Shown one piece after another: positions 1-8,891 of a DNA stretch of 64,000 nucleotides. A program made the position numbers and the translations under genes. The DNA lies in contig NZ_JACDXJ010000001.1 in assembly GCF_013520865.1 (NCBI RefSeq), positions 620,001 to 684,000 on the forward strand, read 5' to 3'. Positions within the stretch are counted from its first letter, which is position 1. Each line of letters opens with the position of its first letter. The notes below the pieces were generated by a model. That model was not told where the DNA came from, searched no databases, and saw only the letters and a program-made list of their open reading frames with translations. Origin of the DNA: Microvirga mediterraneensis (GTDB lineage: Bacteria; Pseudomonadota; Alphaproteobacteria; Rhizobiales; Beijerinckiaceae).

Positions 1-44
1 TGCTCGCAGGGTTCTGGCTGTTGAGCGGCGTGAAGCGGGTGTGA
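1..44 (+). CDS. 3' end of a possible membrane protein (partial)
   Basis: One forward frame enters from the left edge and stops at 42-44. It gives only LAGFWLLSGVKRV, a hydrophobic stretch followed by a basic tail, as at the C-terminus of an inner-membrane protein. The other frame inspected closely stops at 22-24. The fragment is too short to assign a family and may be chance. Confidence 0.25.
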   Translation, partial: LAGFWLLSGVKRV

Positions 45-54
45 GCGCTGCCGC

Positions 55-375
55 TCACTCCAGCGTCACGGCCGTGCCGCTGACCGACACCATCATCATG
101 CCCTCGTTCTTGCCGAGGGCGCCGTAATCGAGGTGAACGCCGACGATGGCGTGGGCGCCGAGGCGCTGGGCCTCCTCGATCATCTCCTGCAGGGCCGTGT
201 CGCGCCCGTCGCGCAGCACGCGCTCGTAGGAGCCGGCCCGTCCGCCGACCACGTCGCGGATGGACGCGAAGAAATCGCGGAACACGTTGGCGCCGAGGAT
301 CGCCTCGCCCGAAACGATGCCGCGATAGGAGGCGATGCGGCGGCCTTCGATGGTCGGCGTGGTGGTGATGATCAT
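55..375 (-). CDS. YbjQ/UPF0145 family protein
   Basis: A 106-residue protein that matches E. coli YbjQ almost end to end from memory. Shared blocks are the TTTPTIEG start, [25 protein letters not shown] in the middle (positions ~20-45) and a closing [14 protein letters not shown]. The family forms small oligomers and is described as a putative heavy-metal-binding domain; its cellular role is unknown. An in-frame TTG lies one codon upstream, but ATG at 375 is preferred because an AAGGAGA ribosome site sits six bases before it. The gene stands alone; a dispersed repeat lies immediately upstream. Confidence 0.85.
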   Translation of the reverse strand: MIITTTPTIEGRRIASYRGIVSGEAILGANVFRDFFASIRDVVGGRAGSYERVLRDGRDTALQEMIEEAQRLGAHAIVGVHLDYGALGKNEGMMMVSVSGTAVTLE

Positions 376-440
376 CAATGTCTCCTTCTGCTCCGCTTCA
401 TATGGGAAGGGGCAGGAGGAACGTCATCAGGGATGCACCC

Positions 441-537
441 GCCACGTCATGGCCGGGCTTGTCCCGGCCATCCCGATTGCTTGGAGCGTTGCGCTTTTCT
501 GATCGAGATCACCGGCACAAGGCCGGTGATGACGTGA
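441..537. repeat. Dispersed palindromic intergenic repeat, family B copy 1
   Basis: The element has two GC-rich inverted repeats: one around ATGGCCGGGCTTGTCCCGGCCAT and one around ATCACCGGCACAAGGCCGGTGAT. They are joined by a linker containing GATTGCTTGGAGCG and TCTGATCGAGATC. Nearly the same ~97 bases recur at 10881-10980 and, inverted, at 35556-35647; a half copy is at 17540-17570. All copies lie between genes. This fits a REP/BIME-like element, though no transposase is visible. Confidence 0.75.
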
Positions 538-551
538 AGGGGAGAGAGTGC

Positions 552-1595
552 TTACGGGCACGGATTGCAGTGCTCGACGTGGATCGCGTTGATGCGCTCT
601 TCCAACTCCGGCGTGATCGTCACGTCGATGGACGCGATGTCCGTCTTCAGCTGCTCCATCGAGGTCGCGCCGATGATGTTCGACGTGAGGAAGGGGCGGG
701 AATTGACGAAGGCGAGCGCCATCTGGGCCGGATCGAGGCCGAATTCCTTCGCGAGCGCGATGTACTTGCGGATGGCGGCCTCGGCCGTGGGGTTCTCGTA
801 GCGCTGGCCGCGGTTGAACAGGGTCGTGCGCGATCCCGCGGGGCGTGCGCCGTCGAGATACTTGCCGGTAAGATACCCTTGAGCCAGCGGCGAATAGGCG
901 AGCAGGCTCACGTTCTCGCGCATGGAGACCTCCGCCAGCGCCACCTCGTAGGTGCGGTTGAGGAGGTTGTAGGCGTTCTGCACCGACTGCACCCGGGCCT
1001 GTCCTTTGGCGTCCGCGTGCTTGAGGAAGGTCATGGTGCCCCAGGCGCTCTCGTTGGAGAGGCCGAAATGGCGGATCTTCCCGGCCTTCACCAGGTCGGT
1101 CATGATCTCGACCGTCTCGTCGATGGGGTGGGACGGCCCCTCCATGTGCCGGTAGATCGTCGGGTTCGAGCCCCAGGGCATGGGGCGGTCGGGCCAGTGG
1201 ATCTGGTAGAGGTCGATGTAGTCGGTCTGGAGCCGCTTCAGGCTCTTGTTCACCGCCTCCTCGACCTGGGCGCGAGAGAGTTCGCCCTTCGAGCCGTCGT
1301 CCCGGAACCAGGTGTTGTCGGAGCGGCCGATCACCTTGGTGGCGAGGATCACCTTGTCGCGGCTGCCCCGGGCCTTGAACCAGGAGCCGATGAACCGCTC
1401 GGTGGACCCTTGTGTCTCCGCGCGGGGCGGGATCGAGTAGAGCTCGGCGGTGTCGAAGAAGTTGATGCCCTGGTCGAGGGCGTAGTCCATCTGCGCGTGG
1501 CCGTCGGCCTCGGTGTTCTGCTGGCCCCAGGTCATGGTGCCGAGGCAGATGAGGCTGACATTGAGATCCGTGCGGCCGAGGCGGCGGTATTCCAT
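552..1595 (-). CDS. tas: NADP(H)-dependent aldo/keto reductase, Tas-like
   Basis: A 347-residue cytoplasmic aldo/keto reductase, essentially the length of E. coli Tas (346) and colinear with it from memory. The family catalyses NADPH-dependent reduction of aldehydes or ketones in a TIM barrel. The catalytic tetrad is visible: Asp48 and Tyr53 in FFDTAELY, Lys87 in ILATKV and His133 in YQIHW. The GLDPAQMALAFV stretch near the C-terminus is also typical of Tas. ATG at 1595 is preferred over longer in-frame starts because a GAGGAG ribosome site lies nine bases upstream. The tesA gene follows upstream on the same strand after 65 bases; the physiological substrate is not indicated. Confidence 0.9.
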   Translation of the reverse strand: MEYRRLGRTDLNVSLICLGTMTWGQQNTEADGHAQMDYALDQGINFFDTAELYSIPPRAETQGSTERFIGSWFKARGSRDKVILATKVIGRSDNTWFRDDGSKGELSRAQVEEAVNKSLKRLQTDYIDLYQIHWPDRPMPWGSNPTIYRHMEGPSHPIDETVEIMTDLVKAGKIRHFGLSNESAWGTMTFLKHADAKGQARVQSVQNAYNLLNRTYEVALAEVSMRENVSLLAYSPLAQGYLTGKYLDGARPAGSRTTLFNRGQRYENPTAEAAIRKYIALAKEFGLDPAQMALAFVNSRPFLTSNIIGATSMEQLKTDIASIDVTITPELEERINAIHVEHCNPCP

Positions 1596-1660
1596 AGGGT
1601 TAAGCTCCTCGCGGCGAAGGGGTCCACCGCGTTCAGGCGAAAATGAGGCGCTGAAGGGTC

Positions 1661-2320
1661 TCAGCGTTGGGCAAGGCGGGCGAGAAAGCTCTCGACGCTG
1701 GGCAGGATGCGCTCGACGATGACCTCGACGCCCTTGGCCGTCGGGTGCATCCCGTCGGGCAGGTTGAGGGATTTCTCGCCGGCGACCCCGTCCAGGAAGA
1801 AGGGATAGAGCACAAGGTCGTACGTCTTCGCAATGTCCGGATAGATGCTGTCGAATTTCTGCACATAATCCGGCCCGAGATTGCGCGAGGCGTACATGCC
1901 CGCGAGCATCACCTGGATGTTGCGGCTCTTGAGCCGCTCGACGATCGCCACCAGGTTCCTGCGGGTCCCGGCCGGATCGAGGCCGCGCAACATGTCGTTG
2001 GCGCCGAGCTCCAGGATCACCCCGTCGGTGCCGTCGGGCACCGACCAGTCGAGCCGGTCGAGGCCGCCCGAGGAGGTGTCGCCGGAGACGCCCGCATTGG
2101 CCACCTCCACGTTGTGGCCCCGGGCCTTCAGGGCCTTTTCCAGCACGACCGGGAAGGCCGCCTCCTGCGGCAGGTTGTAGCCGGCGCTCAGGCTGTCGCC
2201 CAGGGCCACGAGCCGGATCGGCCGGGTTTGGGCTTGCGCCGGGAGGGCGGCGCCCAGGGCGGCCAGGGCCGCCGCACACGCAAAAATGATCGTCATGAAT
2301 GGGCCGGATTGGCGCTTCAT
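1661..2320 (-). CDS. tesA: Periplasmic SGNH arylesterase/lysophospholipase, TesA-like
   Basis: A 219-residue secreted SGNH/GDSL hydrolase. An N-terminal signal peptide ends near AQA-QT (residue ~30). The nucleophile is Ser43 in LVALGDSLSAGYN, the oxyanion residues are in block II (GVSGDTS) and block III (LGANDMLRG), and the catalytic Asp/His pair is in DGMHPTA. TesA enzymes hydrolyse acyl thioesters, aryl esters and lysophospholipids in the periplasm. An ATG at 2335 is possible, but GGGAAG seven bases before the ATG at 2320 favours the shorter form. It is divergent from ybbA-ybbP, the same association as in E. coli (tesA/ybbA/ybbP). Confidence 0.9.
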   Translation of the reverse strand: MKRQSGPFMTIIFACAAALAALGAALPAQAQTRPIRLVALGDSLSAGYNLPQEAAFPVVLEKALKARGHNVEVANAGVSGDTSSGGLDRLDWSVPDGTDGVILELGANDMLRGLDPAGTRRNLVAIVERLKSRNIQVMLAGMYASRNLGPDYVQKFDSIYPDIAKTYDLVLYPFFLDGVAGEKSLNLPDGMHPTAKGVEVIVERILPSVESFLARLAQR

Positions 2321-2385
2321 CGATAGGCTTCCCATCTAGGCAGAACTACACAGACGTCTCTGAAGGTTTCCAACAGATCGGGTGA

Positions 2386-3084
<699 letters not shown>

Positions 3085-3097
3085 GGGACCATCCATC

Positions 3098-5686
3098 ATG
3101 CACGGCTCCCTTCCCGCCACGCCCCAGCGCCGCCCCGCCGCCCCGTCGCGCCTGCCGCTCCTGCTGCGCCTCGCCTTCCGCGAGCTGCGCGGCGGCCTGA
3201 GAGGCTTCGGCATCTTTCTCGCCTGCATCGCGCTCGGCGTCGCGGCCATTGCCAGCGTCTCGTCCCTGTCCCGCTCGCTCACCGAGGGCATCTCCCGCGA
3301 GGGCCGGCGGATCCTCGGCGGCGACATGGCCTTCTCCCTGCTCCAGCGGGAGGCGGCGGCACCCGAGCGGGCCTTCCTCGAATCCAAGGGCCGGGTCAAC
3401 GTGATCGCCACCATGCGGGCCATGGCCGTGGCCGGCGAGAAGGGCTCGGGTCTGGTGGAGATGAAGGCGGTCGACGGGGGCTACCCGACGGTCGGAGCCT
3501 TGGAGACCGATCCGCCCCTGCCCGCCGCCGACCTCTTCGCCGAGAAGAACGGCGCCTTCGGGGCCGCCGTCGATCCGGCCCTCCTCGCGCGCCTCGACCT
3601 GAAGGTGGGCGACCGGGTAACGGTCGGGGCCGCCAACGTGGAATTGCGGGCGAGCCTCGTCTCCGAGCCGGACAAGATCGCCGACGGCATCGGGTTCGGC
3701 CCGCGGCTCCTGCTCTCCCAGGAGGCCCTGAAGGCCACCGGCCTCGTCCAGCCCGGCAGCCTCGTGCGCTGGACCTACCGGCTGACCCTGCCGCCCGAAC
3801 AATCGACCGAACAGACCCTGACGCAGATCGAGGCGGACGCGAACCGCGTCCTGCCGGAGGCCGGCTGGAACATCCGCACGCGCCTCAACGCCGATCCGCG
3901 CTTTGCCCGCAACATCGAGCGCTTCACCCAGTTCCTCACCCTGGTCGGCCTCACGGCGCTGCTCGTGGGCGGCGTCGGCGTCGCCAATGCGGTGCGGGGC
4001 TTCGTCGACCGCAAGCGCGCCTCGATCGCTACGCTCAAGAGCCTCGGCGCCCCGGGCGGGCAGGTGGTGCTGCTCTACCTCACGCAGGTGATGCTGATCG
4101 CGCTGGTCGGCATCGCCATCGGGTTGGCCTTCGGGGCCGCCCTGCCCTTCGTGGTCACCGGGCTCTTCGGCCATCTCCTGCCGATCCCGATCCAACCGAC
4201 GCTGGCCTGGAGCGAACTCGGCATCGCGCTGCTCTACGGGATCCTGACCGCCCTGGTCTTCGCGCTGGCGCCTCTGGGCCGGGCCCATGACGTGCCCGTG
4301 TCGGGGCTGTTCCGGGACCAGATCGACCCGGAGCGGCGCTGGCCGCGCAAGCGTTACCTGACGGCGCTCGTCCTGTCGGTGGCCGCCCTCGTGGGCCTGT
4401 CCCTGCTCGCGGCTTACGACCGGCGGATCGCCCTGATGTTCGTGGGCGCGGCCACCGGGTCCTTCGTGCTCCTGCGCCTCGTGGCCATGGGGATCATGGC
4501 GCTCGCCCGCCGTCTGCCGCGCCCCCGCCGTACCGCTCCCCGGCTGGCGCTCGCCAACATTCACCGGCCCGGCGCGCTCACGCCGTCGCTCGTGCTCTCG
4601 CTGGGCTTGGGCATCACGCTCCTCGTGACGCTCTCCGTCATCGACACCAACCTGACGCGCCAGCTCACCCAGAGCCTGCCGGAACGGGCGCCGAGCTTCT
4701 TCTTCCTCGACATCCCGAACCAGCAGGCGGACGCCTTCGAGGGCTTCCTGAAGGGCCAGGCCCCGGAGGCCCATATCGAGCGCGTGCCGATGATGCGCGG
4801 GCGCCTCGTGACCCTCGGCGGGCGGCCCGTGCCCGAGGTCAAGGCGCCCGAGGACATCTCCTGGGTGCTGGAGGGCGACCGGGGCATCACCTACGCCAAC
4901 AAGCCGCCGGAAGGCTCGAAGGTGGTGCAGGGCGAGTGGTGGCCCGAAGACTACCGGGGCAAGCCGCTCGTCTCCTTCGACCGCAAGATCGCCGAGGGCC
5001 TGGGGCTGAAGATCGGCGACGAGATCACCGTCAACGTGCTCGGGCGCAACATCGGCGCCACCATCGCCAACCTGCGCGAGATCGAGTGGCGCTCCATGGG
5101 CATCAACTTCGTCATGGTGTTCTCGCCCAACGCCTTCGCGGGCGCGCCGCACACGCATCTGGCCACCGTCACGTTCCCGAACGGCTCGGACGCGGCGCTG
5201 GACGCCCGCATCCTGCGCAGCTCCGCCCAGACCTATCCCATGGTCACGAGCGTGCGGGTGAAGGATGCCCTGGAGGCGGTGAACGACGTGGTCTCGCAGC
5301 TCGTCATGGCGATCCGTGGCGCGAGCTCCATCGCGCTGATCGCAAGCCTCCTGGTCCTGGCCGGGGCGCTGGCGGCCGGCCACCGGGCGCGCCTCTACGA
5401 TGCGGTGGTGCTGAAGACCCTGGGCGCGACCCGGGCCCGGCTGATCGCGGCCTACGCGCTCGAATACGGTCTCCTCGGCCTCGCCACGGCTTTGTTCGGG
5501 CTCCTGGCCGGAACGTCGGCGGCTTATTTCATCATCACCCGCGTGATGTCCCTAAGCTTTACCTTAGACTTGTCGGGAGCCGTCCTGGCCTCTGCGCTCG
5601 CGGTTCTGGTGAGCGTGGGTCTAGGCCTCATGGGAACGTGGCGGATCCTAAGTCAAAAACCGGCGCTCTACTTAAGAAACCTTTAA
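3098..5686 (+). CDS. ybbP: ABC transporter permease, YbbP-like (FtsX superfamily)
   Basis: An 862-residue inner-membrane permease. After a basic N-terminus, a first helix (GIFLACIALGVAAIASVSS) precedes a large periplasmic domain. Next come an FtsX core with three helices (~275-395), more helices around 420-470, a second periplasmic domain, and a final FtsX core (~745-855) ending in a short tail. Two FtsX cores and ~850 residues are the usual YbbP layout. It is co-transcribed with the preceding ATPase and ends with a strong terminator. The proposed role is extraction or export of lipophilic molecules at the outer leaflet; this is inference from the MacB/LolCDE superfamily. Confidence 0.88.
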   Translation: MHGSLPATPQRRPAAPSRLPLLLRLAFRELRGGLRGFGIFLACIALGVAAIASVSSLSRSLTEGISREGRRILGGDMAFSLLQREAAAPERAFLESKGRVNVIATMRAMAVAGEKGSGLVEMKAVDGGYPTVGALETDPPLPAADLFAEKNGAFGAAVDPALLARLDLKVGDRVTVGAANVELRASLVSEPDKIADGIGFGPRLLLSQEALKATGLVQPGSLVRWTYRLTLPPEQSTEQTLTQIEADANRVLPEAGWNIRTRLNADPRFARNIERFTQFLTLVGLTALLVGGVGVANAVRGFVDRKRASIATLKSLGAPGGQVVLLYLTQVMLIALVGIAIGLAFGAALPFVVTGLFGHLLPIPIQPTLAWSELGIALLYGILTALVFALAPLGRAHDVPVSGLFRDQIDPERRWPRKRYLTALVLSVAALVGLSLLAAYDRRIALMFVGAATGSFVLLRLVAMGIMALARRLPRPRRTAPRLALANIHRPGALTPSLVLSLGLGITLLVTLSVIDTNLTRQLTQSLPERAPSFFFLDIPNQQADAFEGFLKGQAPEAHIERVPMMRGRLVTLGGRPVPEVKAPEDISWVLEGDRGITYANKPPEGSKVVQGEWWPEDYRGKPLVSFDRKIAEGLGLKIGDEITVNVLGRNIGATIANLREIEWRSMGINFVMVFSPNAFAGAPHTHLATVTFPNGSDAALDARILRSSAQTYPMVTSVRVKDALEAVNDVVSQLVMAIRGASSIALIASLLVLAGALAAGHRARLYDAVVLKTLGATRARLIAAYALEYGLLGLATALFGLLAGTSAAYFIITRVMSLSFTLDLSGAVLASALAVLVSVGLGLMGTWRILSQKPALYLRNL

Positions 5687-5733
5687 CGCTCCCTTGTCGC
5701 AAGAGCGGTATGAAAGAGTGCGCGAAACGGAAT

Positions 5734-5766
5734 GAGGAGCAGCATCAACTCTGCTCCTCGTTTTTT
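5734..5766 (+). terminator. Rho-independent terminator after ybbA-ybbP
   Basis: The perfect 9-bp stem GAGGAGCAG/CTGCTCCTC has an 8-base loop and is followed by G and six T. It lies 48 bases after the permease stop codon and closes that operon. Confidence 0.9.
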
Positions 5767-5916
5767 CTTCCATCACGAAGATTTGAAGCTTGGCGTTGCC
5801 CCTTGCGCAACGCAGGCCGCCCCCTCATATTTTGCATGTCGCCGGATTCACGCGGCGGCCGAGGGCTGATTTTCGGCCATTCGAGGGAACACGGAACACC
5901 GCGAGAAAGGACTCCG

Positions 5917-6699
5917 ATGCAACCGTATGAGCAAAACCAAAACGCCTATGGCACCGGCTTTGCCCGGACGGCGGCACAGGTCGACCAGGGCCTGCGCGCC
6001 TTCATGCTCGGCGTCTACAACAACATGGTCCTGGGCCTTGCCATCTCGGCTCTGGTCGCCCTTGGCATCAACATGCTCGCCACGACGAGCGATCCGTCTC
6101 AGGCGGTCGCCCGGATGGGTGGCGTCGGCCTGACCCAGTTCGGCGCGACGCTGTATGGCTCGCCCCTGATGTGGCTCGTGGCGCTGGCGCCCCTGGCCTT
6201 CATCTTCTTCTTCTCGTTCCGCATGGAGCGGATGACGGCGGCGGCGGCCCGCGGCACCTTCTTCGCCTTCGCGGCGGTGATGGGCGCCTCGCTCTCGACG
6301 CTTCTCATCCGCTACACGGGCGCGAGCGTCGTGCAGGTGTTCTTCATCACGGCCGCGGCCTTCGGCTCGCTGTCGCTCTGGGGCTACACCACGAACCGTA
6401 GCCTGTCGGGCATGGGCTCGTTCCTGATCATGGGTCTCGTCGGCCTGATCCTGGCCTCGATCGTGAACATCTTCGTCGCGTCGAGCGCCCTGCAGTTCGG
6501 CATTTCCGTGATCGGCGTCCTGATCTTCGCAGGCCTGACCGCCTACGACACGCAGAAGCTGAAGGAGATGTATCTCTACGGCAACTTCGACTCTGAAGCC
6601 GCCGGCAAGGCCTCCGTGTTCGGCGCCCTGACGCTGTATCTCGACTTCATCAACATGTTCCAGTTCCTCCTCGCTCTCGTGGGCAACCGCAACGAGTAA
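5917..6699 (+). CDS. Bax inhibitor-1/YccA-YbhL family membrane protein
   Basis: A 260-residue protein of the BI-1 (UPF0005) family. It has a short polar N-terminus (MQPYEQNQNAYG) and about seven hydrophobic helices, the first starting near residue 30. The family signature is seen in GLTAYDTQKLKEMY near position ~210, which carries conserved Asp residues, and the C-terminus is LYLDFINMFQFLLALVGNRNE. Bacterial members act in the inner membrane as pH-sensitive Ca2+ leak channels (YetJ) or FtsH modulators (YccA). ATG 5917 follows an AGAAAGGA ribosome site. It is monocistronic between two terminators. Confidence 0.9.
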   Translation: MQPYEQNQNAYGTGFARTAAQVDQGLRAFMLGVYNNMVLGLAISALVALGINMLATTSDPSQAVARMGGVGLTQFGATLYGSPLMWLVALAPLAFIFFFSFRMERMTAAAARGTFFAFAAVMGASLSTLLIRYTGASVVQVFFITAAAFGSLSLWGYTTNRSLSGMGSFLIMGLVGLILASIVNIFVASSALQFGISVIGVLIFAGLTAYDTQKLKEMYLYGNFDSEAAGKASVFGALTLYLDFINMFQFLLALVGNRNE

Positions 6700-6723
6700 G
6701 GACGAACGGATCGGACGATCCCG

Positions 6724-6755
6724 AGCCCCGGCCGAAAGGCCGGGGCTTTTGTTTG
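6724..6755 (+). terminator. Rho-independent terminator after the BI-1 gene
   Basis: The stem AGCCCCGGCC/GGCCGGGGCT with a GAAA tetraloop is followed by TTTTGTTTG, 24 bases after the stop codon. No T run is present in the opposite direction, so it serves the + strand gene. Confidence 0.9.
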
Positions 6756-6758
6756 TGA

Positions 6759-8234
6759 TCACCCCTGCGCCGAGCGATACCCGAACCAGGCGCTCGCGAC
6801 GGCAGCGGCGGCGCAGATGAGGGTCACCAGCCCGAACCCGCCAATCATGGCCGTGCCATAGACGTCCGCCGAAGTGTCGGCGGGCAGCCCGGCCATCGGC
6901 GGCCTTGCGCCGAAGCTCGCTTGGGCGAAGAGATCCGCCATGTCCGGCCTCGCCCATGCGGCGGCCCGGCGGAATCCCAGGGTGGCGACGATTCCGAGGC
7001 CCGCGACGGCGATGAGGCCGGCGACGCGCGAGATCGCGTTGTTGACCCCGGAAGCCACGCCGATGCGCGCGTCGGGCACGGCGTTCATCACCGTCGTCGA
7101 GAGCGGCGCGACCGTGATGCCCATGCCCAGTCCCATGACGGTCATGACAGGGACGACCGCGACCCAATAGCCGCCATGCAGGACGGCCGGGGCCAGGAGC
7201 GCGAAGCTCAGGCCCGTGACCAGCGGCCCCACGGTCAAAAGGAGCCGGGTGCCGAACCGGTCGGCCAGGGCGCCGCCGAGCCGGGACAGCACGGCCATCA
7301 CCAGGGTGAAGGGCAGGAACACCGAGCCCGCCTTGGCGGCCGAATAGCCATGGGCCTCGATCAGCGCGGTCGGCAGGAAGAACAAGGCGCCGCCGAGGGC
7401 GAAATAGAGCAGCAGCGTCAGGGCGTTGACGTTGGCGAAGGCGGGGGCGCGAAACAGGTCGAGCGGCATCATGGGGGCGGCGCAGCGCTTCTCGTGGCGC
7501 AGGAACAGGCCGAGGAGCGCCAGGCCGGCGAAGATCAGCAGGATGGCGACGATCCGGTGGCTGCCCTGATCGCCGAGCGCCGTCAGCCCATAGGCGACGA
7601 GGCCGAGCGCCAGGACGGCAAGGACGCCGCCGCGCCAGTCCATGGCCGTCCCGCCGGAGACGGGACTTTCCGGCACCTGCCGCCAGCACAGCCAGAGCGC
7701 CAGCACGGCGACGGGCCCATTGATCCAGAAGATCGCCTGCCAGGGGCCGATATCGATGAGCCAGCCGCCGAGGATCGGCCCGAGGGCCGCCGCGATGGCG
7801 GAGGCGGCCGCCCAGGTGCCGATGGCCCGACCCCGCGCCTCTTTCGGAAAATGGGCGCTGATCAGAGCAAGCGATCCCGGCACCAGCAGGGCGCCGCCGA
7901 TGCCCTGGAAGGTCCGGGCCGCGATCAGCATCCCGGCCGACCCGGACAGCCCGCACCACAGGGAGGTCAGGCCGAAGCACGCGATGCCGATCATGAACAC
8001 CCGCCTGAGCCCATAGGCATCCCCGGCCGCACCGCCCAGCAGCAGGAAGGCGGAGAGCGTCAGCGCATAGGCATTGGTGATCCACTGCATTTCCGACAGG
8101 GAGGCCTGCAGGCTCTCGCGCATCTGCGGGATCGCCACGGTCACGATGGCCCCGTCGGCGAAGACCATGCTGGAGGCCAGGATGGCGGTCCAGACCACGA
8201 TGGTTTGCGTCCTGCCCGGACTGAACTCGCTCAT
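6759..8234 (-). CDS. MFS multidrug exporter, DHA2 (EmrB/QacA) family
   Basis: A 491-residue membrane protein with about fourteen hydrophobic helices, the DHA2 layout. The first helix carries the family motif around VFADGAIVTVAIPQM (substrate/proton residue Asp in TM1). Later blocks include MLIAARTFQGIGGALLVPGSLALI (motif C-like) and LADRFGTR. Members export drugs, dyes or metabolites by proton antiport in the inner membrane. An upstream in-frame ATG at 8270 would add 12 polar residues; ATG at 8234 has an AAAGG site and gives the usual N-terminus. It is divergent from the acetyltransferase at 8347. The substrate cannot be inferred. Confidence 0.85.
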   Translation of the reverse strand: MSEFSPGRTQTIVVWTAILASSMVFADGAIVTVAIPQMRESLQASLSEMQWITNAYALTLSAFLLLGGAAGDAYGLRRVFMIGIACFGLTSLWCGLSGSAGMLIAARTFQGIGGALLVPGSLALISAHFPKEARGRAIGTWAAASAIAAALGPILGGWLIDIGPWQAIFWINGPVAVLALWLCWRQVPESPVSGGTAMDWRGGVLAVLALGLVAYGLTALGDQGSHRIVAILLIFAGLALLGLFLRHEKRCAAPMMPLDLFRAPAFANVNALTLLLYFALGGALFFLPTALIEAHGYSAAKAGSVFLPFTLVMAVLSRLGGALADRFGTRLLLTVGPLVTGLSFALLAPAVLHGGYWVAVVPVMTVMGLGMGITVAPLSTTVMNAVPDARIGVASGVNNAISRVAGLIAVAGLGIVATLGFRRAAAWARPDMADLFAQASFGARPPMAGLPADTSADVYGTAMIGGFGLVTLICAAAAVASAWFGYRSAQG

Positions 8235-8346
8235 GCTCGGCCTTTCGGAGGCTCCATCATGGCAAGGCACGAGAGAGGTGGAAAGACAGCCTTCTCCAAC
8301 CGGAATGCTGTTCCCTGCCTGTCCCGAATTGATCTAGAAATTCCCC

Positions 8347-8883
8347 ATGAGCATTCTCGTCCGCCCGTCCGCCGAATCCGATCTCGATGCCCTCACGGCC
8401 ATCTATGCCCATGCGGTGACGCATGGCACGGCCTCCTTCGAGCTCGACCCGCCCGACCGGGCCGAGATGGCGCGCCGCCGGGCCGCGGTCCTCGAGGGCG
8501 GCTATCCCTATCTGGTGGCGGAAAAGGACGGCGCGATCCTCGGATATGCCTATGCGGGCGCCTACCGGACGCGACCGGCCTATCGCTCGACCGTGGAGGA
8601 TTCGATCTATGTCGCCCCGTCCGCCCAGGGTCAGGGCGTCGGGCGCCTGCTGCTCGCGGCGCTGATCGAGGAATGCGAGGCGCGGGATTTCCGCCTCATG
8701 GTGGCGGTCATCGGCGACGAGGAATCGAGGGGCTCCATCGGGTTGCACCGCAGCCTGGGCTTCGAGCCCGTCGGCATCCTCAAGGGCATCGGCTACAAGC
8801 ACGGGCGCTGGCTTTCCACCGTGCTGATGCAGCGCCCCCTCGGACGCGGCACGACCGAGCCGCCGACGCAGCCCATCGCCTGA
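8347..8883 (+). CDS. GNAT N-acetyltransferase, phosphinothricin-acetyltransferase (Pat)-like
   Basis: A 178-residue GNAT enzyme. It opens with ILVRPSAESDLDALTAIYAHAV, then FELDPP. The acetyl-CoA binding motif A is VAPSAQGQGVGRLLLAALI (~95-115), followed by SIGLHRSLGFEPVG (motif B) and GRWLSTVLMQRPL. The whole pattern is that of the Pat/bar family, which acetylates small amines such as phosphinothricin, methionine sulfoximine or amino acids. The actual substrate cannot be told from sequence. An MFS gene starts eight bases after its stop, which suggests a two-gene transcript that modifies and exports a compound. Confidence 0.85.
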   Translation: MSILVRPSAESDLDALTAIYAHAVTHGTASFELDPPDRAEMARRRAAVLEGGYPYLVAEKDGAILGYAYAGAYRTRPAYRSTVEDSIYVAPSAQGQGVGRLLLAALIEECEARDFRLMVAVIGDEESRGSIGLHRSLGFEPVGILKGIGYKHGRWLSTVLMQRPLGRGTTEPPTQPIA

Positions 8884-8891
8884 GATCGTCG

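Noticed and set aside
6921..8891. Long N-terminal extension of the MFS gene starting at 8892
   Set aside because: The extra residues are antisense to the DHA2 exporter and run through the GNAT gene in another frame; the composition is shadow-like.
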